Shown one piece after another: positions 50,401-61,139 of a DNA stretch of 64,000 bases (position 1 is the stretch's first letter; every line of letters begins with the position of its first letter). Under the pieces are notes generated by a model. The model saw only the letters and a program-made list of their open reading frames with translations. It did no database searches and had not been told where the DNA came from. The DNA is from Apostichopus japonicus (lineage: Eukaryota; Echinodermata; Holothuroidea; Aspidochirotida; Stichopodidae), in contig NC_092565.1 of NCBI RefSeq assembly GCF_037975245.1, forward strand, positions 15,591,499 through 15,655,498. Reading direction: 5' to 3'. Both the position numbers and the translations under genes were made by a program.

Positions 50401-51240
50401 TTCCATTGCCTTAAATAGAATGCTTACATTACATCACAAATTGGTGTTGAAGGTCATTTCAAATGTGCTTGGTGAAATTGACATTTTGGGTTGATTAGGA
50501 GTTACAAAACAAAGGATTAACAATGACATTTATTCCTGCTATGGGGAGGCGACGTAATTATCAATCAATTAAGCCTCAGAGGAGCAATCCAGATATTTAA
50601 CATATTTAAAAATGTGTTGAAAGCCGTAATGGCTATAGAAACTTTACTAGAATGCCCATGTGCATGTCTATTTTTTTTTTCTTTGCCAGCCACAACAAGT
50701 TTACCGACTAACATATTAGGCACTGTGTGTGAATAAATGATATATGGTAATTATTTATATATAATGTATTTAAAATTCATTATATAGTAAAGAATTAATA
50801 TAAATAAATAAATACTAAATAATGCAAGCTGCCTAACTGATGATATAATGAATAATGAAATGTATTGTTTCTCTGCAATTTTGCTCAAACAACATTGGGA
50901 TACAAATTGTGGAAATGATGACTTTCTGAGCATCATTCATCAGTTTGTTTTATAATGTTTAATTTGTAAAATAGATTTAGTGATCAGTTTATCATTTTGC
51001 TGCAAATTTATCATTTCTGTCTTTTGAAAAATAAGCATTTTGTGTCATTTTGCAGCAAAAAAAATGGAATTCCTTGTTTAGTAGATTCAAGAATTCCTTA
51101 TTTATTTATGTCTACATATATAATTTTTCTTCTTCTTCTTCTTTTTTATTTATTAATTTTATTGCAAAATTTTTCATGTTATCTGAACTATCTGAACTAT
51201 TTATCATTTTGTTGAAAATTGCTACTTGGCAAAACGGTAA
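50401..51240. other. AT-rich intergenic stretch
   Basis: No gene is recognised. It includes a CTT run near 51130 and several chance ORFs. Confidence 0.6.
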
Positions 51241-51258
51241 CGTTTCTAAACGTCATAG

Positions 51259-51299
51259 CCACTGATCTGTACACTAGTGTACACAGTACAGATCAGTGG
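51259..51299. repeat. strong hairpin with nested palindrome
   Basis: CCACTGATCTGTAC at 51259-51272 pairs perfectly with GTACAGATCAGTGG at 51286-51299 across a 13-base loop. The sequence GTACACTAGTGTAC at 51269-51282 is itself a perfect palindrome. Confidence 0.8.
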
Positions 51300-51354
51300 T
51301 CATAGCAGAGTGAAACACAGTGGTCCTGTTAGAACTTTGCATTTGGGTGTAGCG

Positions 51355-51545
51355 CCATCATTTTGAATTTCGTTGCTTTTGATTGGTTAATCGGGTAAAT
51401 AGAAAGCCAAATGTATCATTTGCGCTAAACTTGAACGTATATCTGCACTGTGCTACGTATACAATACAGTGTACTTTGTCGTGCGTGCACAGTCTAGTCA
51501 ATACGCTGCACAATACAAACTTACTATTTGACGGCGCGAATCCTG
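51355..51545 (+). promoter_or_regulatory. possible cell-cycle-type promoter elements
   Basis: TTTGAA (a CHR-like motif) at about 51362, an inverted CCAAT box (GATTGG) at 51380-51385 and GGCGCGAA (E2F-like) at 51533-51540 occur within 190 bp upstream of securin. CCAAT plus CHR arrangements are known at mitotic gene promoters. Each motif is short, and no transcript start or first exon could be fixed, so this is a weak inference. Confidence 0.2.
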
Positions 51546-51975
51546 TTCTTCAAATTCTTCAAATGTGTTTATTTCTTGCTACCTAAACGTCCACGTTTGT
51601 GGACTTGTCACTTTCAGTCAGTATAGTGTAAGGTGTTTAAGAACTGCAACGAACTTCCACGTCATTAAGAGCCCTGGTAATTCTGATTTTTAGTTGCCTA
51701 TTCAAACTAGAGTAAGACCCAGGTTAGGCTAAGGCCACCTGGTCCAAACGTTAGGCATAGTCTATTTGGACTGTTTGTATGGTATTTAATAGAAACTGTA
51801 ATCGTATGGGTTACAACGTATTCCTAGGTTTTCACTGAGATACATACTAGTAATGCTAAAGTTACAATGTGGCTATGCCTTGTTTCATGAGTGAATCACA
51901 ACATTGAAATGATAGGCCTAGGCTATGTAAAACTTAGCCCAATGGAAAAAAAGAGTGGTAAACTACTGACTAGTA

Positions 51976-52295
51976 GTAGCATGGTGGGCTCATAATTGAT
52001 GCACTTAAGGATTTGATCAACGATGTCTATCAAGGAAAAAATCCAAATCACCCATCTGTATGTGTTTTTCATATGTGTAGTTCCTCAGAAATGTTATGAT
52101 CTCAAAATATTTAAGGTTCTGTGCTTATGCACCACACAATTGAGCAGAATTTGACCACTAAATGTCTGCAGTGTCAAGTTCTTTCATACCCCTAAATTAA
52201 CACATTCGTCGATAAGCTAACTGTAGTGTAGGCCTTAGTATACATCCATTGACTTTAGATGCTGTTTGCTTTGCTCTGAGCCTCTAAGCTCAGAC
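51976..52295 (-). repeat. inverted duplication, right arm
   Basis: It is the reverse-complement partner of 49051-49378, separated from it by 2.6 kb. The two arms bracket the region between the proposed CCDC142 first exon and securin. Confidence 0.85.
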
Positions 52296-52990
52296 AGGGA
52301 CAAACTAAAACGAATGACAATTGACTTTGTACAGGGTTAATTATCATTCGCGAATGACAAGAAGAACGGTGGTGATTGGAGATAGAATGATTAACGGAGT
52401 GGTGTAAATGCGGACTAGGCCTATGCGGTTATTGGTTTTCTGCGCAAAAATGATTTGAGGAAAATCGCAGGGAAAGTTTTTGTGTGAGAATGCGCTTGAG
52501 TGCTGTGCTTTTGACATTTACCTCTGTAGATTTATATAGAAAGATAACTAAAGTAATTGTTAGGTGCTGGCTTATTGGTATGTTTGAAACTGATATATCC
52601 ACGATTACTTTGGGTGGAAAATGCTATGATATCGTACTATTAAAGTATAAAAATTGTAGTTCTCGAAAATTTTCTAGGAACGTTTGGCTGCAGTTCAAAA
52701 AATCCAATGAGATGAATCATCCGGCAACTTAATAGTTATATATTTTTAGTTTCTAACAATTAATATCAGAAAAATGACGTAAATTTACCTTATTTACAAT
52801 TTCGCTTTTTATAAGGTGCGTTTGTATCTTGTCCGTACTTTACTAGATCTGTAAGCCACGCACTTCGCGTCCACTCGGTTTGCGTGGCTTTAATATACCC
52901 ACGAAAGTCTGAACTTTCTTTCCTGCAAACTGTTTTCACGTTGTATTCCTGAAGATTCTTCGTGATTGTGGAACTGGTGTTTCTTTGCTA

Positions 52991-53269
52991 GAGTATTGCA
53001 AAGTTCGGACACCCGGCCCACAATGTGGCGCTGGTGATAAAATTGGTGGCGCAGTTGCTCTTTCAGTAATTATAACAGACTTCACAAATCTCAGTCATTT
53101 TATTGACAAATATGTAAGTACTTACTTGCACATAGGTCATTTTGGAGAGAAAATAACTAGCTTTTTAATTTTTTGTGAAATTGGCTGTTGCTATAGGTTG
53201 TCATGGTGAAATCGTGTATTTCTTAGGGGTGTCCGAACTTTGCAGTGTTCCGAACTTCGCAATACTGAC
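52991..53269. mobile_element. TA-flanked MITE (Tc1/mariner-like ends)
   Basis: The left end GAGTATTGCAAAGTTCGGACACCC starts after TA at 52989-52990. The right end carries two inverted copies of the same block, GGGTGTCCGAACTTTGCA at 53227 and TCCGAACTTCGCAATACT at 53249, and is followed by TA at 53270-53271. TA flanks suggest the Tc1/mariner group. The 280-bp body has no transposase. It lies 450 bp upstream of the securin start codon. Confidence 0.65.
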
Positions 53270-53719
53270 TATACTAGCTGTCAGTCACTCCTATTCCTAA
53301 GTACAAATAATTGACTAGTGTAACTTAAATATCTTGGCACCTTTTTGATATTACATTGTCGATTGACTTGTTATCAGCTGCTAGTTGTTTGCCTGTCAGT
53401 GTCAGTTGATCTTTGGAGCATAGAACAGGAGATCTCTGTGGTTCGCAGGCAATTCAGTTTGTTTCATACTTTCATCGTGGAGTTAAATATCTTGCTAATA
53501 AAAAGGTAGCATTCTAGACAGAAATTGAAATACAATCAGTCTGATTGCAAATAAGTATCAATAACTTATGTGAGCCTTGTTTTATACCTAACACAAACTT
53601 AATTTATACTTACTGAACACAACTTGCTCAATGAATCTGAAGCCAGACATTGCTGGAGTGAGTTTCTGCTTTCATTCCATTATCTTGCTTTTCATAATTT
53701 TCAGCTGATTTCTGGGAGA
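53270..53719 (+). other. securin 5' flank and untranslated sequence
   Basis: The acceptor at 53704 implies an upstream non-coding exon. AAAAAGgtagca near 53503 is a possible donor but is weak. No TATA box was identified. Confidence 0.35.
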
Positions 53720-53819
53720 ATGGCGTCGTTGGTACAACCGTACATTGATAAGGAGAATGCCCCAGCCACAGGAGCAGCTGCAAGAAAAGGGAGGCTCCAA
53801 TCTATGGGAGCAAGACCAA
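53720..53819 (+). CDS. PTTG1: securin coding exon 1 (KEN box)
   Basis: The acceptor ataattttcag ends at 53704, leaving 15 untranslated bases before the ATG. The donor is gtaagg. It encodes 33 residues plus one base, including DKENAP. Confidence 0.85.
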
Positions 53820-56452
53820 GTAAGGACTCCATAAATTTCACATGTAGAAAATCTGCTCAGCTACAGTGGTCTGGATATACTGTGTTTAACTGGGCAGCAA
53901 TTACAGACATTAACATACTGTTTAGGGTAATGTTGCAAGAAATTGTCTAGAAGATTGGCCCAAGTGCAAAATAAATGAAGTGAATGTTGTTGTTACGTTA
54001 GACCGATTATGTAGGTTATGCTCTATACTCTATTAGTACTTTGAGTTGGCAGATTGCAGTATGAAGCAGTAGTTGTGCATTTCAATGGTTAGCTCTTTCT
54101 TTCTGTAGTCTTTGATTAAGTCTAAGCAGCTTCAGTTGCCAATAAAATATAATCAAGCTGACCTCATTCCCCCAATTTCATGTTATTCTTTACCAGCGAT
54201 CGGTAAGACATTTGGTAGCGAGAATGCCTTAAAACCACAGACACCCAGGCAAGTCCTCGGTAATATCAGCAACGATCGAAGCACCATCAGAAATGTATCA
54301 CAAGGAAATCCTCAGATGAGAAAACCTGATCCTCTGCAGTCAATAAAGAAAGCAAACTTGATGAAACAGCCTGTAGGATTGAGCAACAGAAAGTCAGCCA
54401 TGTCCAACACCCCAGCACAGGTGAGTTAAACATGTATGGAACCTTGAAGAGTAACCAAAGACTGAGTGACGTCACCAGTACTACACACAAATACGCAAGT
54501 CCAACAGACTCCTGGTCAACCTCATGTAACAGTCTGATTGCCATTCCGAGCATTCCCCGCTATTTTGTAACTTTTCATCATATATTTTAGACCATCAGAA
54601 GATTCCCCAAAATCTTAGCAGTTTTCCGGGTGCGAAGATTTTGAGGCAAATCCGATGACGTAGGGTAGTATTTGTAAGGTAGTAATAATGTATGTAGGAT
54701 GTATTTAACTGATTTTGTTCTTAATTATGATATTTGGATCTGATCACTGTCATGTCACTTGTTTCATGACATTTGTCTGTCTTTGCTCCCCTGTGGCGAG
54801 GGGCAAGATGAATGAGAACTCTAACAACGTGTAATGTTTTAACAAACATCCTACACATTTACAGATGTATTGTACAATTTTTAATGGGATATTTAGTTTT
54901 CTTTAACCAAATGGGGCTGCATTTATCCATATTTGTATAGCCTTTAGTGAAAAATATTTTTTGCTAAAATGAAGCAATGAATTTACTTTATAGTTATCGT
55001 ATTCTTCCCTTAGCCTCCATTACAGAAGAAGAAAGTAACCAAAATTGCTCCCCCAGTCTTCAAATTACCAACATTAAATTTTGGTGATAACTTGCCTCCA
55101 ATTGAACAGATGAATGTGTTTGAAGACAAAGGTAAGTCACCGAAGCATCACTTGATGACCGACATCATCTTATATCTTTATGTAGCTGATTGTCGTTGCA
55201 CAACATAACATTATATGATGCAACACAACATGGCCTTACAAAATATAACAGTTCAAACATAATAACGCATACCATGATAGATAACAAACCTAAATAATTT
55301 AAAGTTTAATGATTAAGTGCAATTTATGTTTCAAGTGTGTGATAAACATATATGTTCCCCTTGGGTCAGTCGAATACTTTACATGAAGATAATTTAAGAA
55401 TATAAATACCCCTGCTGGATTGAAAATATCAGGCCCTATATATACCCTTAACATTAACAATACCTACCAGACTGACTTGTAGGGAGTCCCTACTTGTACT
55501 CTTACTTCTATCATGGATGCCTGTACTTGGATTGGTACTTGTACTCAGGCGTTTAAAATGTAGTATGGATGCAAAGTAGAGTATTTATTAGGAGGGCATT
55601 ATTACCACAAAGCAGGGCAGGCTAGTAGCCATCTGATTGCATCAGTGTGGGCAAGGAAGTTACTTCTCAAAGCTGTACTTTAGTTTATGACTATATTAAT
55701 TTTCAGTATTCCTAGTGAGAATTTAGTACTAATTTAAACCACGGTACATTTTTAGGTACCTTGTCTCCCTTTAAAGACTGAGTATGATATGATATAGCTG
55801 TAAGAGATTTATTACAATGCACAGCTTTACATACTTTTAGAAAGCAAGAAATACAAAGGTCTCCTGCTTTGGGTCTACTATATAAGGTTCAATTGTCTCA
55901 ACTCTCAAGTACTTACCATTCGATCTTGAAGAAATATGTTTCATGTTATGTTTTCTTTAACATTTTAGATTTCTGCGATGGCTTACCATTAGAACACTGC
56001 CTCAGCTCTCATATAGGAAAGTTTATACCGATGAGACCATCTACCAAAGTAAGAAGGATACCTAGTCCACCCCCATTTGATGCCTCCAGTCTTACCATTG
56101 AGAGTACAGTCAGACCCCTGTTTGAAGGTACAGTTATTCAGTTCTTTTCAAGTTTTGCTCGTTTCATAGGATATTAACCTATAAGAGGAATCAAGCTGCT
56201 ATAAATAATAGCTGTCTGGGGTAGACTGAATTTTATCTCATCAGAATGGGGTTCTTTTTTTATCTGAAAATGGAAATGGAGATTAAATTTTATAAAAAAT
56301 TCATTATTTCTAATCATTTGTTTCTGTCTTTTGCAGATGAGAAGCTACAAGTCCCAATGACAGAATTTGAAGGCTGCTTACAATTACCACCTGTAGAGAC
56401 TTTAGACTTCCTAGATATTAACAACATTAAATTATACCATGATCAGGACTAA
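53720..56452 (+). CDS. PTTG1: securin (PTTG1-like), complete coding sequence in five exons
   Basis: Coding segments are 53720-53819, 54197-54420, 55014-55131, 55969-56127 and 56337-56452. All junctions are GT/AG and in phase, giving 717 bp and 238 residues, compared with about 200 in vertebrate securin. Securin inhibits separase until APC/C destroys it at anaphase. The N-terminus carries a KEN box at residues 11-13 (YIDKENAP) and a destruction box, RQVLGNIS, at 51-58, just after GKTFGSENALKPQTP, which parallels the vertebrate GKTFDAP region. The middle is basic and probably disordered. Residues 136-157 (PPIEQMNVFEDK, DFCDGLPLEH) parallel the vertebrate separase-binding IEKFFP to DLPEEH segment. 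The start ATG is 15 bases after an acceptor, so an upstream non-coding exon exists. Securins diverge quickly, so the motif order carries the assignment. Confidence 0.88.
54197..54420 (+). CDS. PTTG1: securin coding exon 2 (D-box)
   Basis: The acceptor is tctttaccag and the donor gtgagt; it enters in phase 1 and leaves in phase 0. An upstream tttctgtag at 54108 gives the wrong phase and an early stop, so I chose 54197. It contains the D-box RQVLGNIS. Confidence 0.85.
55014..55131 (+). CDS. PTTG1: securin coding exon 3
   Basis: The exon is 118 bp, phase 0 to phase 1, with acceptor ttcttcccttag and donor gtaagt. It encodes PPLQKKKVTKIAPP through PPIEQMNVFEDK. It is too short for a standard ORF cutoff. 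Confidence 0.85.
55969..56127 (+). CDS. PTTG1: securin coding exon 4 (probable separase-binding region)
   Basis: The exon is 159 bp, phase 1 to phase 1, with acceptor aacattttag and donor gtacag. It encodes DFCDGLPLEHCLSSHIGKF through IESTVRPLFE. Confidence 0.85.
56337..56452 (+). CDS. PTTG1: securin terminal coding exon 5
   Basis: The acceptor is ctgtcttttgcag. It encodes DEKLQVPMTEFEGCLQLPP to the acidic end LYHDQD and a TAA stop, resembling the acidic C-terminus with PP motifs of vertebrate securin. Confidence 0.85.
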
Positions 56453-58400
56453 CCAAATGAAATGGACTCCATCAATGAGTGATAGTTGACTTCCGGCTTT
56501 GGAGGAGAAAAATTATGAAACCAATTGGGTCATTGGAGATGGAAGGATTCTGGTCTATAAGCAGGATTAGACATTAAACAATATCGTAAATGAGGCTAAG
56601 AGTATTAGGAATGTTCTTGAATGATGAAACCAATTGGGTCATTTCACTTTATTTCACTTGTATCACAGTCACTTCCAAGTGTCGGTATTAGTATCTTTCA
56701 GGTTTCACTTTTCTGGGTATTATCAAGCAGATCACTTCATGCTAGTCTCTGAACTTTAGATAAATGAGCTATGAAATTAACATTGACCATGTTAAGAATG
56801 TGCTTTGTAGTGAAATGAAATAGTGACCAGCATTTGCAGAAGAAAATGTAAAGCTCGCAGACTAAACGCAAGGTCTCAATCCTCTATCTTAATGCAATGA
56901 CCAGGTCAATTTTGTAACGGTCTTCACATCATCTGGCACGACCAAATTTCTGCTCTGACGACCAAAATCAGCTTTGGTGGTCATCCGGGAAAAGACTAGT
57001 TTCATATCAAATTCTGATCGCATTGTAACTGAACTACCTCCAAACAGGTAAAATTACAAATGGGTATTGCCCTGACGCACCTTGGACATGCCAAAATAAA
57101 AACAGAGAAAAGTTGTCTGCCCATAGACCAACCAAAGTGGAGTTTTACCGGCCCAGCTGGTGTTCTATTTGCAAAACCTACACATCTCTCCTAGTCAATG
57201 TTATTTTTGCTACATATTTTTCAAACAACCAAATTTGCTGTTCAGACAACAAGAATGTAATACCAGGTTCTCTGAGGGACAACCGTAATCAAAAAAATAT
57301 CTGTTAAAATGTGCCCTGAAGAGCATTAAGGTGATTCTCAGATGAATGTTAGTTGGAGAGAGGGAAATATACTGTTACCATATAAGAGGGGAATACTGTA
57401 ATTGTGTCAAAGAGTGAAATGAAAGAATTTTTTTATTTTTCCAAAGAGTAATAAGGGAGGCATGAATGGATTTCAGTCAAATGTAGAATTGACACATGCC
57501 GAAACATTTTGTAATTGTGAGAGCTGAGAAAAGTTTGTAGTTTTGTAGCTTAAAACAATCATATAAAAAGATTATTAATTACTGTTTTTCTTCTTTCTTT
57601 TCTTGGCTTTAAATCTTTTCTTTGGTTGTCTTGTAAATATTTACCTTTTGCTATACATGTATGCTTGGTTATTGTAAATATATTTTATTCAATTGAAACT
57701 TCACTGCTGTCCATGTCTGTATTGCTTTTATCTTCACATTCGGATAAATATTTTGTATATTTTAGTCTACAGCGATACCTTTCAGAGAAATTCTGACAAG
57801 AAAGAGCTTGCCCAGCCTCAATTTGGCAGGATATCATGGCTCCCTTGTTCTGGACAAGTGTCATCCACTAATGAATCTTTCTGGAAATTTGTCATTCAGT
57901 TCTGTAAGTTGTCAAGAAAAATGTGGTCCATGGATACAAAGGTTCCAGATTATTAGAGTTAGATGTCAAACCTAACCTGGTTGAGTTGATTTTGTTCATT
58001 TTTTGATGATATTCGCAAACCCCACACTTCATGTTGTAAAGCTCTGCTGTATAGACCCCAACTATAGCACACTATCATGGAAAAGTTTCTTGAAATGACA
58101 TATTATCGACCTGCCTTGGACGTAAAATGACCTCTTTTTACCAATTAGTCTGCAACGCTTTCCAATATTTTTTCTTGTATGAGGGTCTTTGTGTGTACGC
58201 TGTATGATTAACTACACTGTAGACATAAACATATTTCCACCCAGTGGTAACACAAAGAGCCTAATGGTGTTAAGAAGCTTTGCGGGCTAATTGTGGAGCC
58301 TCAGATCGATTTACGACAGTGGCAGGTCAATTATGTAATTACAAAAATTTCCTAGCTATAGAGTGCTATAATTGGAGCCAATAAAGCAGATCTTTATTGA
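56453..58400 (+). other. securin 3' region and intergenic sequence
   Basis: There is no further coding signal. AAACCAATTGGGTCATT occurs twice, near 56518 and 56628, a small local duplication. An AATAAA at 57095-57100 may end the transcript. Confidence 0.5.
57095..57100 (+). promoter_or_regulatory. candidate polyadenylation signal for securin
   Basis: AATAAA lies about 640 bases after the stop. It is the first canonical hexamer I noticed on the coding strand in the 3' region. Confidence 0.35.
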
Positions 58401-58419
58401 GAATCCTTGCTGTTTGAAA

Positions 58420-58729
58420 TGACCATCTGGGAGCGATGTGGTCAAGTGGTTAAGGCAGTGGACTTGTGATCTAAGGATTGCAGGTTCGAGTCCTGGCCAG
58501 ATCATTGTGTTGTGTCCTTGGGCAAGGCACTTATCTCCATTGCCTCTCTTCACCCAGGTGTATAAATGGGGACCTGTGACATAAAACTGTCAGCTGGGAT
58601 CTGTTTAGCTGCTGTCATGTGGAGGGATTGTCTCTATGTTTGACAGGTTATCGTTGACCGGGGTAATATTATAATGCGCTTCGAGCCTTTGGGAAAGGGG
58701 CTATATAAAAATATGAAATTATTATTATC
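58420..58729 (+). mobile_element. tRNA-derived SINE
   Basis: The tRNA-like head has an A box, TGGTCAAGTGGTTAAGG, near 58439 and a B box, GGTTCGAGTCC, near 58483, spaced as in a tRNA. It is followed by a central domain with TTGTGTCCTTGGGCAAGGCA then CTTATC, ACCCAGGTGTATAAATGGGG, and a tail GGGAAAGGGGCTATATAAA ending in ATTATTATT. The CCTTGGGCAAG block resembles conserved SINE core domains shared across metazoans. It is not a tRNA gene because the acceptor stem does not close. Confidence 0.85.
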
Positions 58730-60315
58730 TCTGTCCACTGTAGTTTTGTATTTCCAATTAATGTTTGCAATGACATGCAGAGACAGACAATTAAACTGAA
58801 TTTTGATTGCAAATTTTATTTTCAACATTCTTTTCAATTTTTTTTATAGAAAGACAAGAAAATATTTGATTAAACATGATCACAAGACATTGAACAAAAA
58901 TATGAAACAAGTCAACAGAATATTGATACAAATCTCTAAAATGTCAGAATGTCATCCATTAAGCTGAAGCTGATATTTTGTTTCCACTTTTGAAATTCTT
59001 AAATTATATGCTACTATTCATTTAATTGTAAAGATTTTAAGATAACGAACCTTTCTGTACCCAGGTTGATACATAAGCTGTATTAACTTGGTTATATTTG
59101 CAGAATATTTTACCCCCCAAAAAAGCTAGTATTTCAGGATGGCACTGACATCTCAAATGTGTCATTAAAGGTTGCCAATGAAATCTTCAGCAGAAAGAAT
59201 ATTAACCTTGAATTATGTGAGCAGATTCTCTGGAAGGAAAAAGTGAAATTAACTATCAAAGTCTAGTTACTATCAACTGCTACAAACGAATACAACTTAT
59301 ACATTTCATATGGAACTTAAATGCTCAATGGTATTTAGAGATGATGCTTTGAATAATAAATTCATTTCTCAAGCCTTTCTAGTTGGGGGAGGTATATTGC
59401 TCATTTAAAATATACATCTGCTGGTTGAGTTTATAATAATTCTACATACAACAGACTGCGATCTGTATCATTTACATTTTTTTAAGTACTCCAGCCAATG
59501 AGACAGCAGCCAGAAGAGGGCGTTTTTGCATAGATCTAATAATAATAATCAAATTTAACCCTCTTCATTGTCTCAAAACATCAACCAATTGAAAGCTTGT
59601 TAAAACCAGGGAGACTCACTGATATCCTTTGATCAGAATTGGAGTGATTTCTGTCAAACGTCAACAGTTGACAGATATTTTGATACATTGGAGTAAGGCT
59701 CATTTCCATAATTCGTTTGGGATGTACCATTATAAACACCATCTTGGAAAGTTTTTGAGCCTCTTCTCTCTACCTCATGCCTGCTCTTACATATCTAAAA
59801 TGTGGTTATGAATAAAGAAAACACATCAAATGCATATCTGCTTTTATCAAATTGAAGGCTTCTTTTTTGATGACTGTTGTTGTCAATGAGAACACTATAA
59901 AATGATCTTAGAAAATATTAAAAAATGGAAAACATTTATTATTGCTGCCTGGTAAACAACTGGAAGATAATTAAATTTGATTCCTTACAAAATATTAAGA
60001 CAATTTTTGACACAGTCATAAAGCGAAGAATAGCTTAGTAAAAGAGACTTAATGTTTATGAAAGCTGTATTCCTTTTCAAATACGAATCAAGGCTTAACT
60101 TGATTCATTAAAACTAAAAACCGTGATGTAATTTGATGTAAGTGCCCATTTTTACTGACTTGTGGAGATGTGAAATATTCACATCATAAAATGAGATGTA
60201 TTCTGAGTCTGTTGTGATTAGTTACTCAAAAGAATACAAAATATACCTTAATTCTGGAAACTTCTCGTTGTGCTGAATTATTTAGTTAATGGATTGTCCA
60301 TCCAATTACAATTCA
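58730..60315. other. intergenic AT-rich stretch
   Basis: I see no recognisable gene or repeat. The short ORFs are unsupported. Confidence 0.6.
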
Positions 60316-60500
60316 GTTCATGATGGTACTTTCTCAGAAAAGTCGCCCAAGAGGGAGCCTGGGTACAAAACCAAACAACATGGTCCATGCTAAACCCAGT
60401 CCCCTTACACTGAGAGTGCCACTGTGAGTTCATGATGGTACTGTCTCAGAAAAGTCACCCAAGATGGAGCCTGGATACAAAAACCAAACGACTTTGCTGA
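60316..60500. repeat. two-copy tandem duplication, period about 112 bp
   Basis: GTTCATGATGGTACT(T/G)TCTCAGAAAAGTC is followed by CCCAAGA(G/T)GGAGCCTGG and TACAAAA..CCAAAC, at 60316 and again at 60428. Confidence 0.85.
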
Positions 60501-60934
60501 TCCACTCTCTCAACCACTGCGACATTATCAAGACTGTGATCACGTCAAACGTAAAAGAGACTGACAGCAAATTCTTCTTTAGATCAGAGCTATTTATTCT
60601 TGGCTGCCAGTGACTGGAGTTAAGTTATCCCAGATTAACACTAGGTCCTATTTATTTTATGTTTGTAGGCAAAAAAGCCAACTTTTTATATAAAATACAC
60701 ACAAGAAAATCATTCCCTTCATATATGTACACAGACTCATAATTTTAACACCTTGCCTCCAAAGATGATTTCACCTACGTTGCCACTGATCAGCCCACCC
60801 ATTCATATTAAGTGACATACAAATATTTCTCAGCATTATTATAACAACTGTATCTAAGACTTACTATGTATATTACTATATATGACACCCCTATTGTCCC
60901 TCCCCACCCCCCTGAGCCCCATTGCGAGCCCCCG

Positions 60935-61139
60935 TTAATTACCCACTAACGAATACAAATTTTCAGGATCTTCCGGATCAAGTTTAGGGGTCTGTTTTGG
61001 TCCTGGTGGGTTAATCTTGAGGTCCTGGCCAATGCTGTCATAATTCGGATTCACTTCCACCACCATCTCATCACCGGCTGCCTGGATTGGTTTTGTGATT
61101 GGTGTTACTTCTTGGTAGATTGAGAGTCCCTCCGAGTTA
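60935..61139 (-). CDS. probable terminal exon of an unidentified protein with a tyrosine-rich tail
   Basis: On the minus strand an acceptor, tatatttacag, ends at 61140 and an open frame entering in phase 2 runs 68 codons to a stop at 60937-60935. It reads NSEGLSIYQEV, then EVNPNYDSIGQ, then a Pro/Lys/Asp stretch (PPGPKQTPKLDPEDP) and ENLYSLVGN at the end. Three tyrosines each sit in Y-x-x-[V/I], and NPNY is an NPxY-like motif. This is the composition of cytoplasmic tails of phosphorylated membrane receptors, but no membrane span is visible and upstream exons were not found. Upstream of the acceptor the frame reads a hydrophobic stretch that I take as intron. Candidate polyadenylation hexamers (TTTATT on this strand) lie at 60651 and 60593. 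Confidence 0.45.

Noticed and set aside
54109..54196. Alternative acceptor for securin exon 2 at 54108
   Set aside because: Joined to exon 1 it gives the wrong phase and an immediate stop; the acceptor at 54196 restores the frame and the conserved GKTF segment.
57693..57956. 87-codon plus ORF downstream of securin with a possible acceptor
   Set aside because: Securin already has a stop and the frame shows no domain or donor; it is probably chance in the 3' flank.
58430..58505. A tRNA gene, suggested by good A and B boxes
   Set aside because: The acceptor stem does not close and a SINE core and tail follow directly, so it is the head of a SINE.
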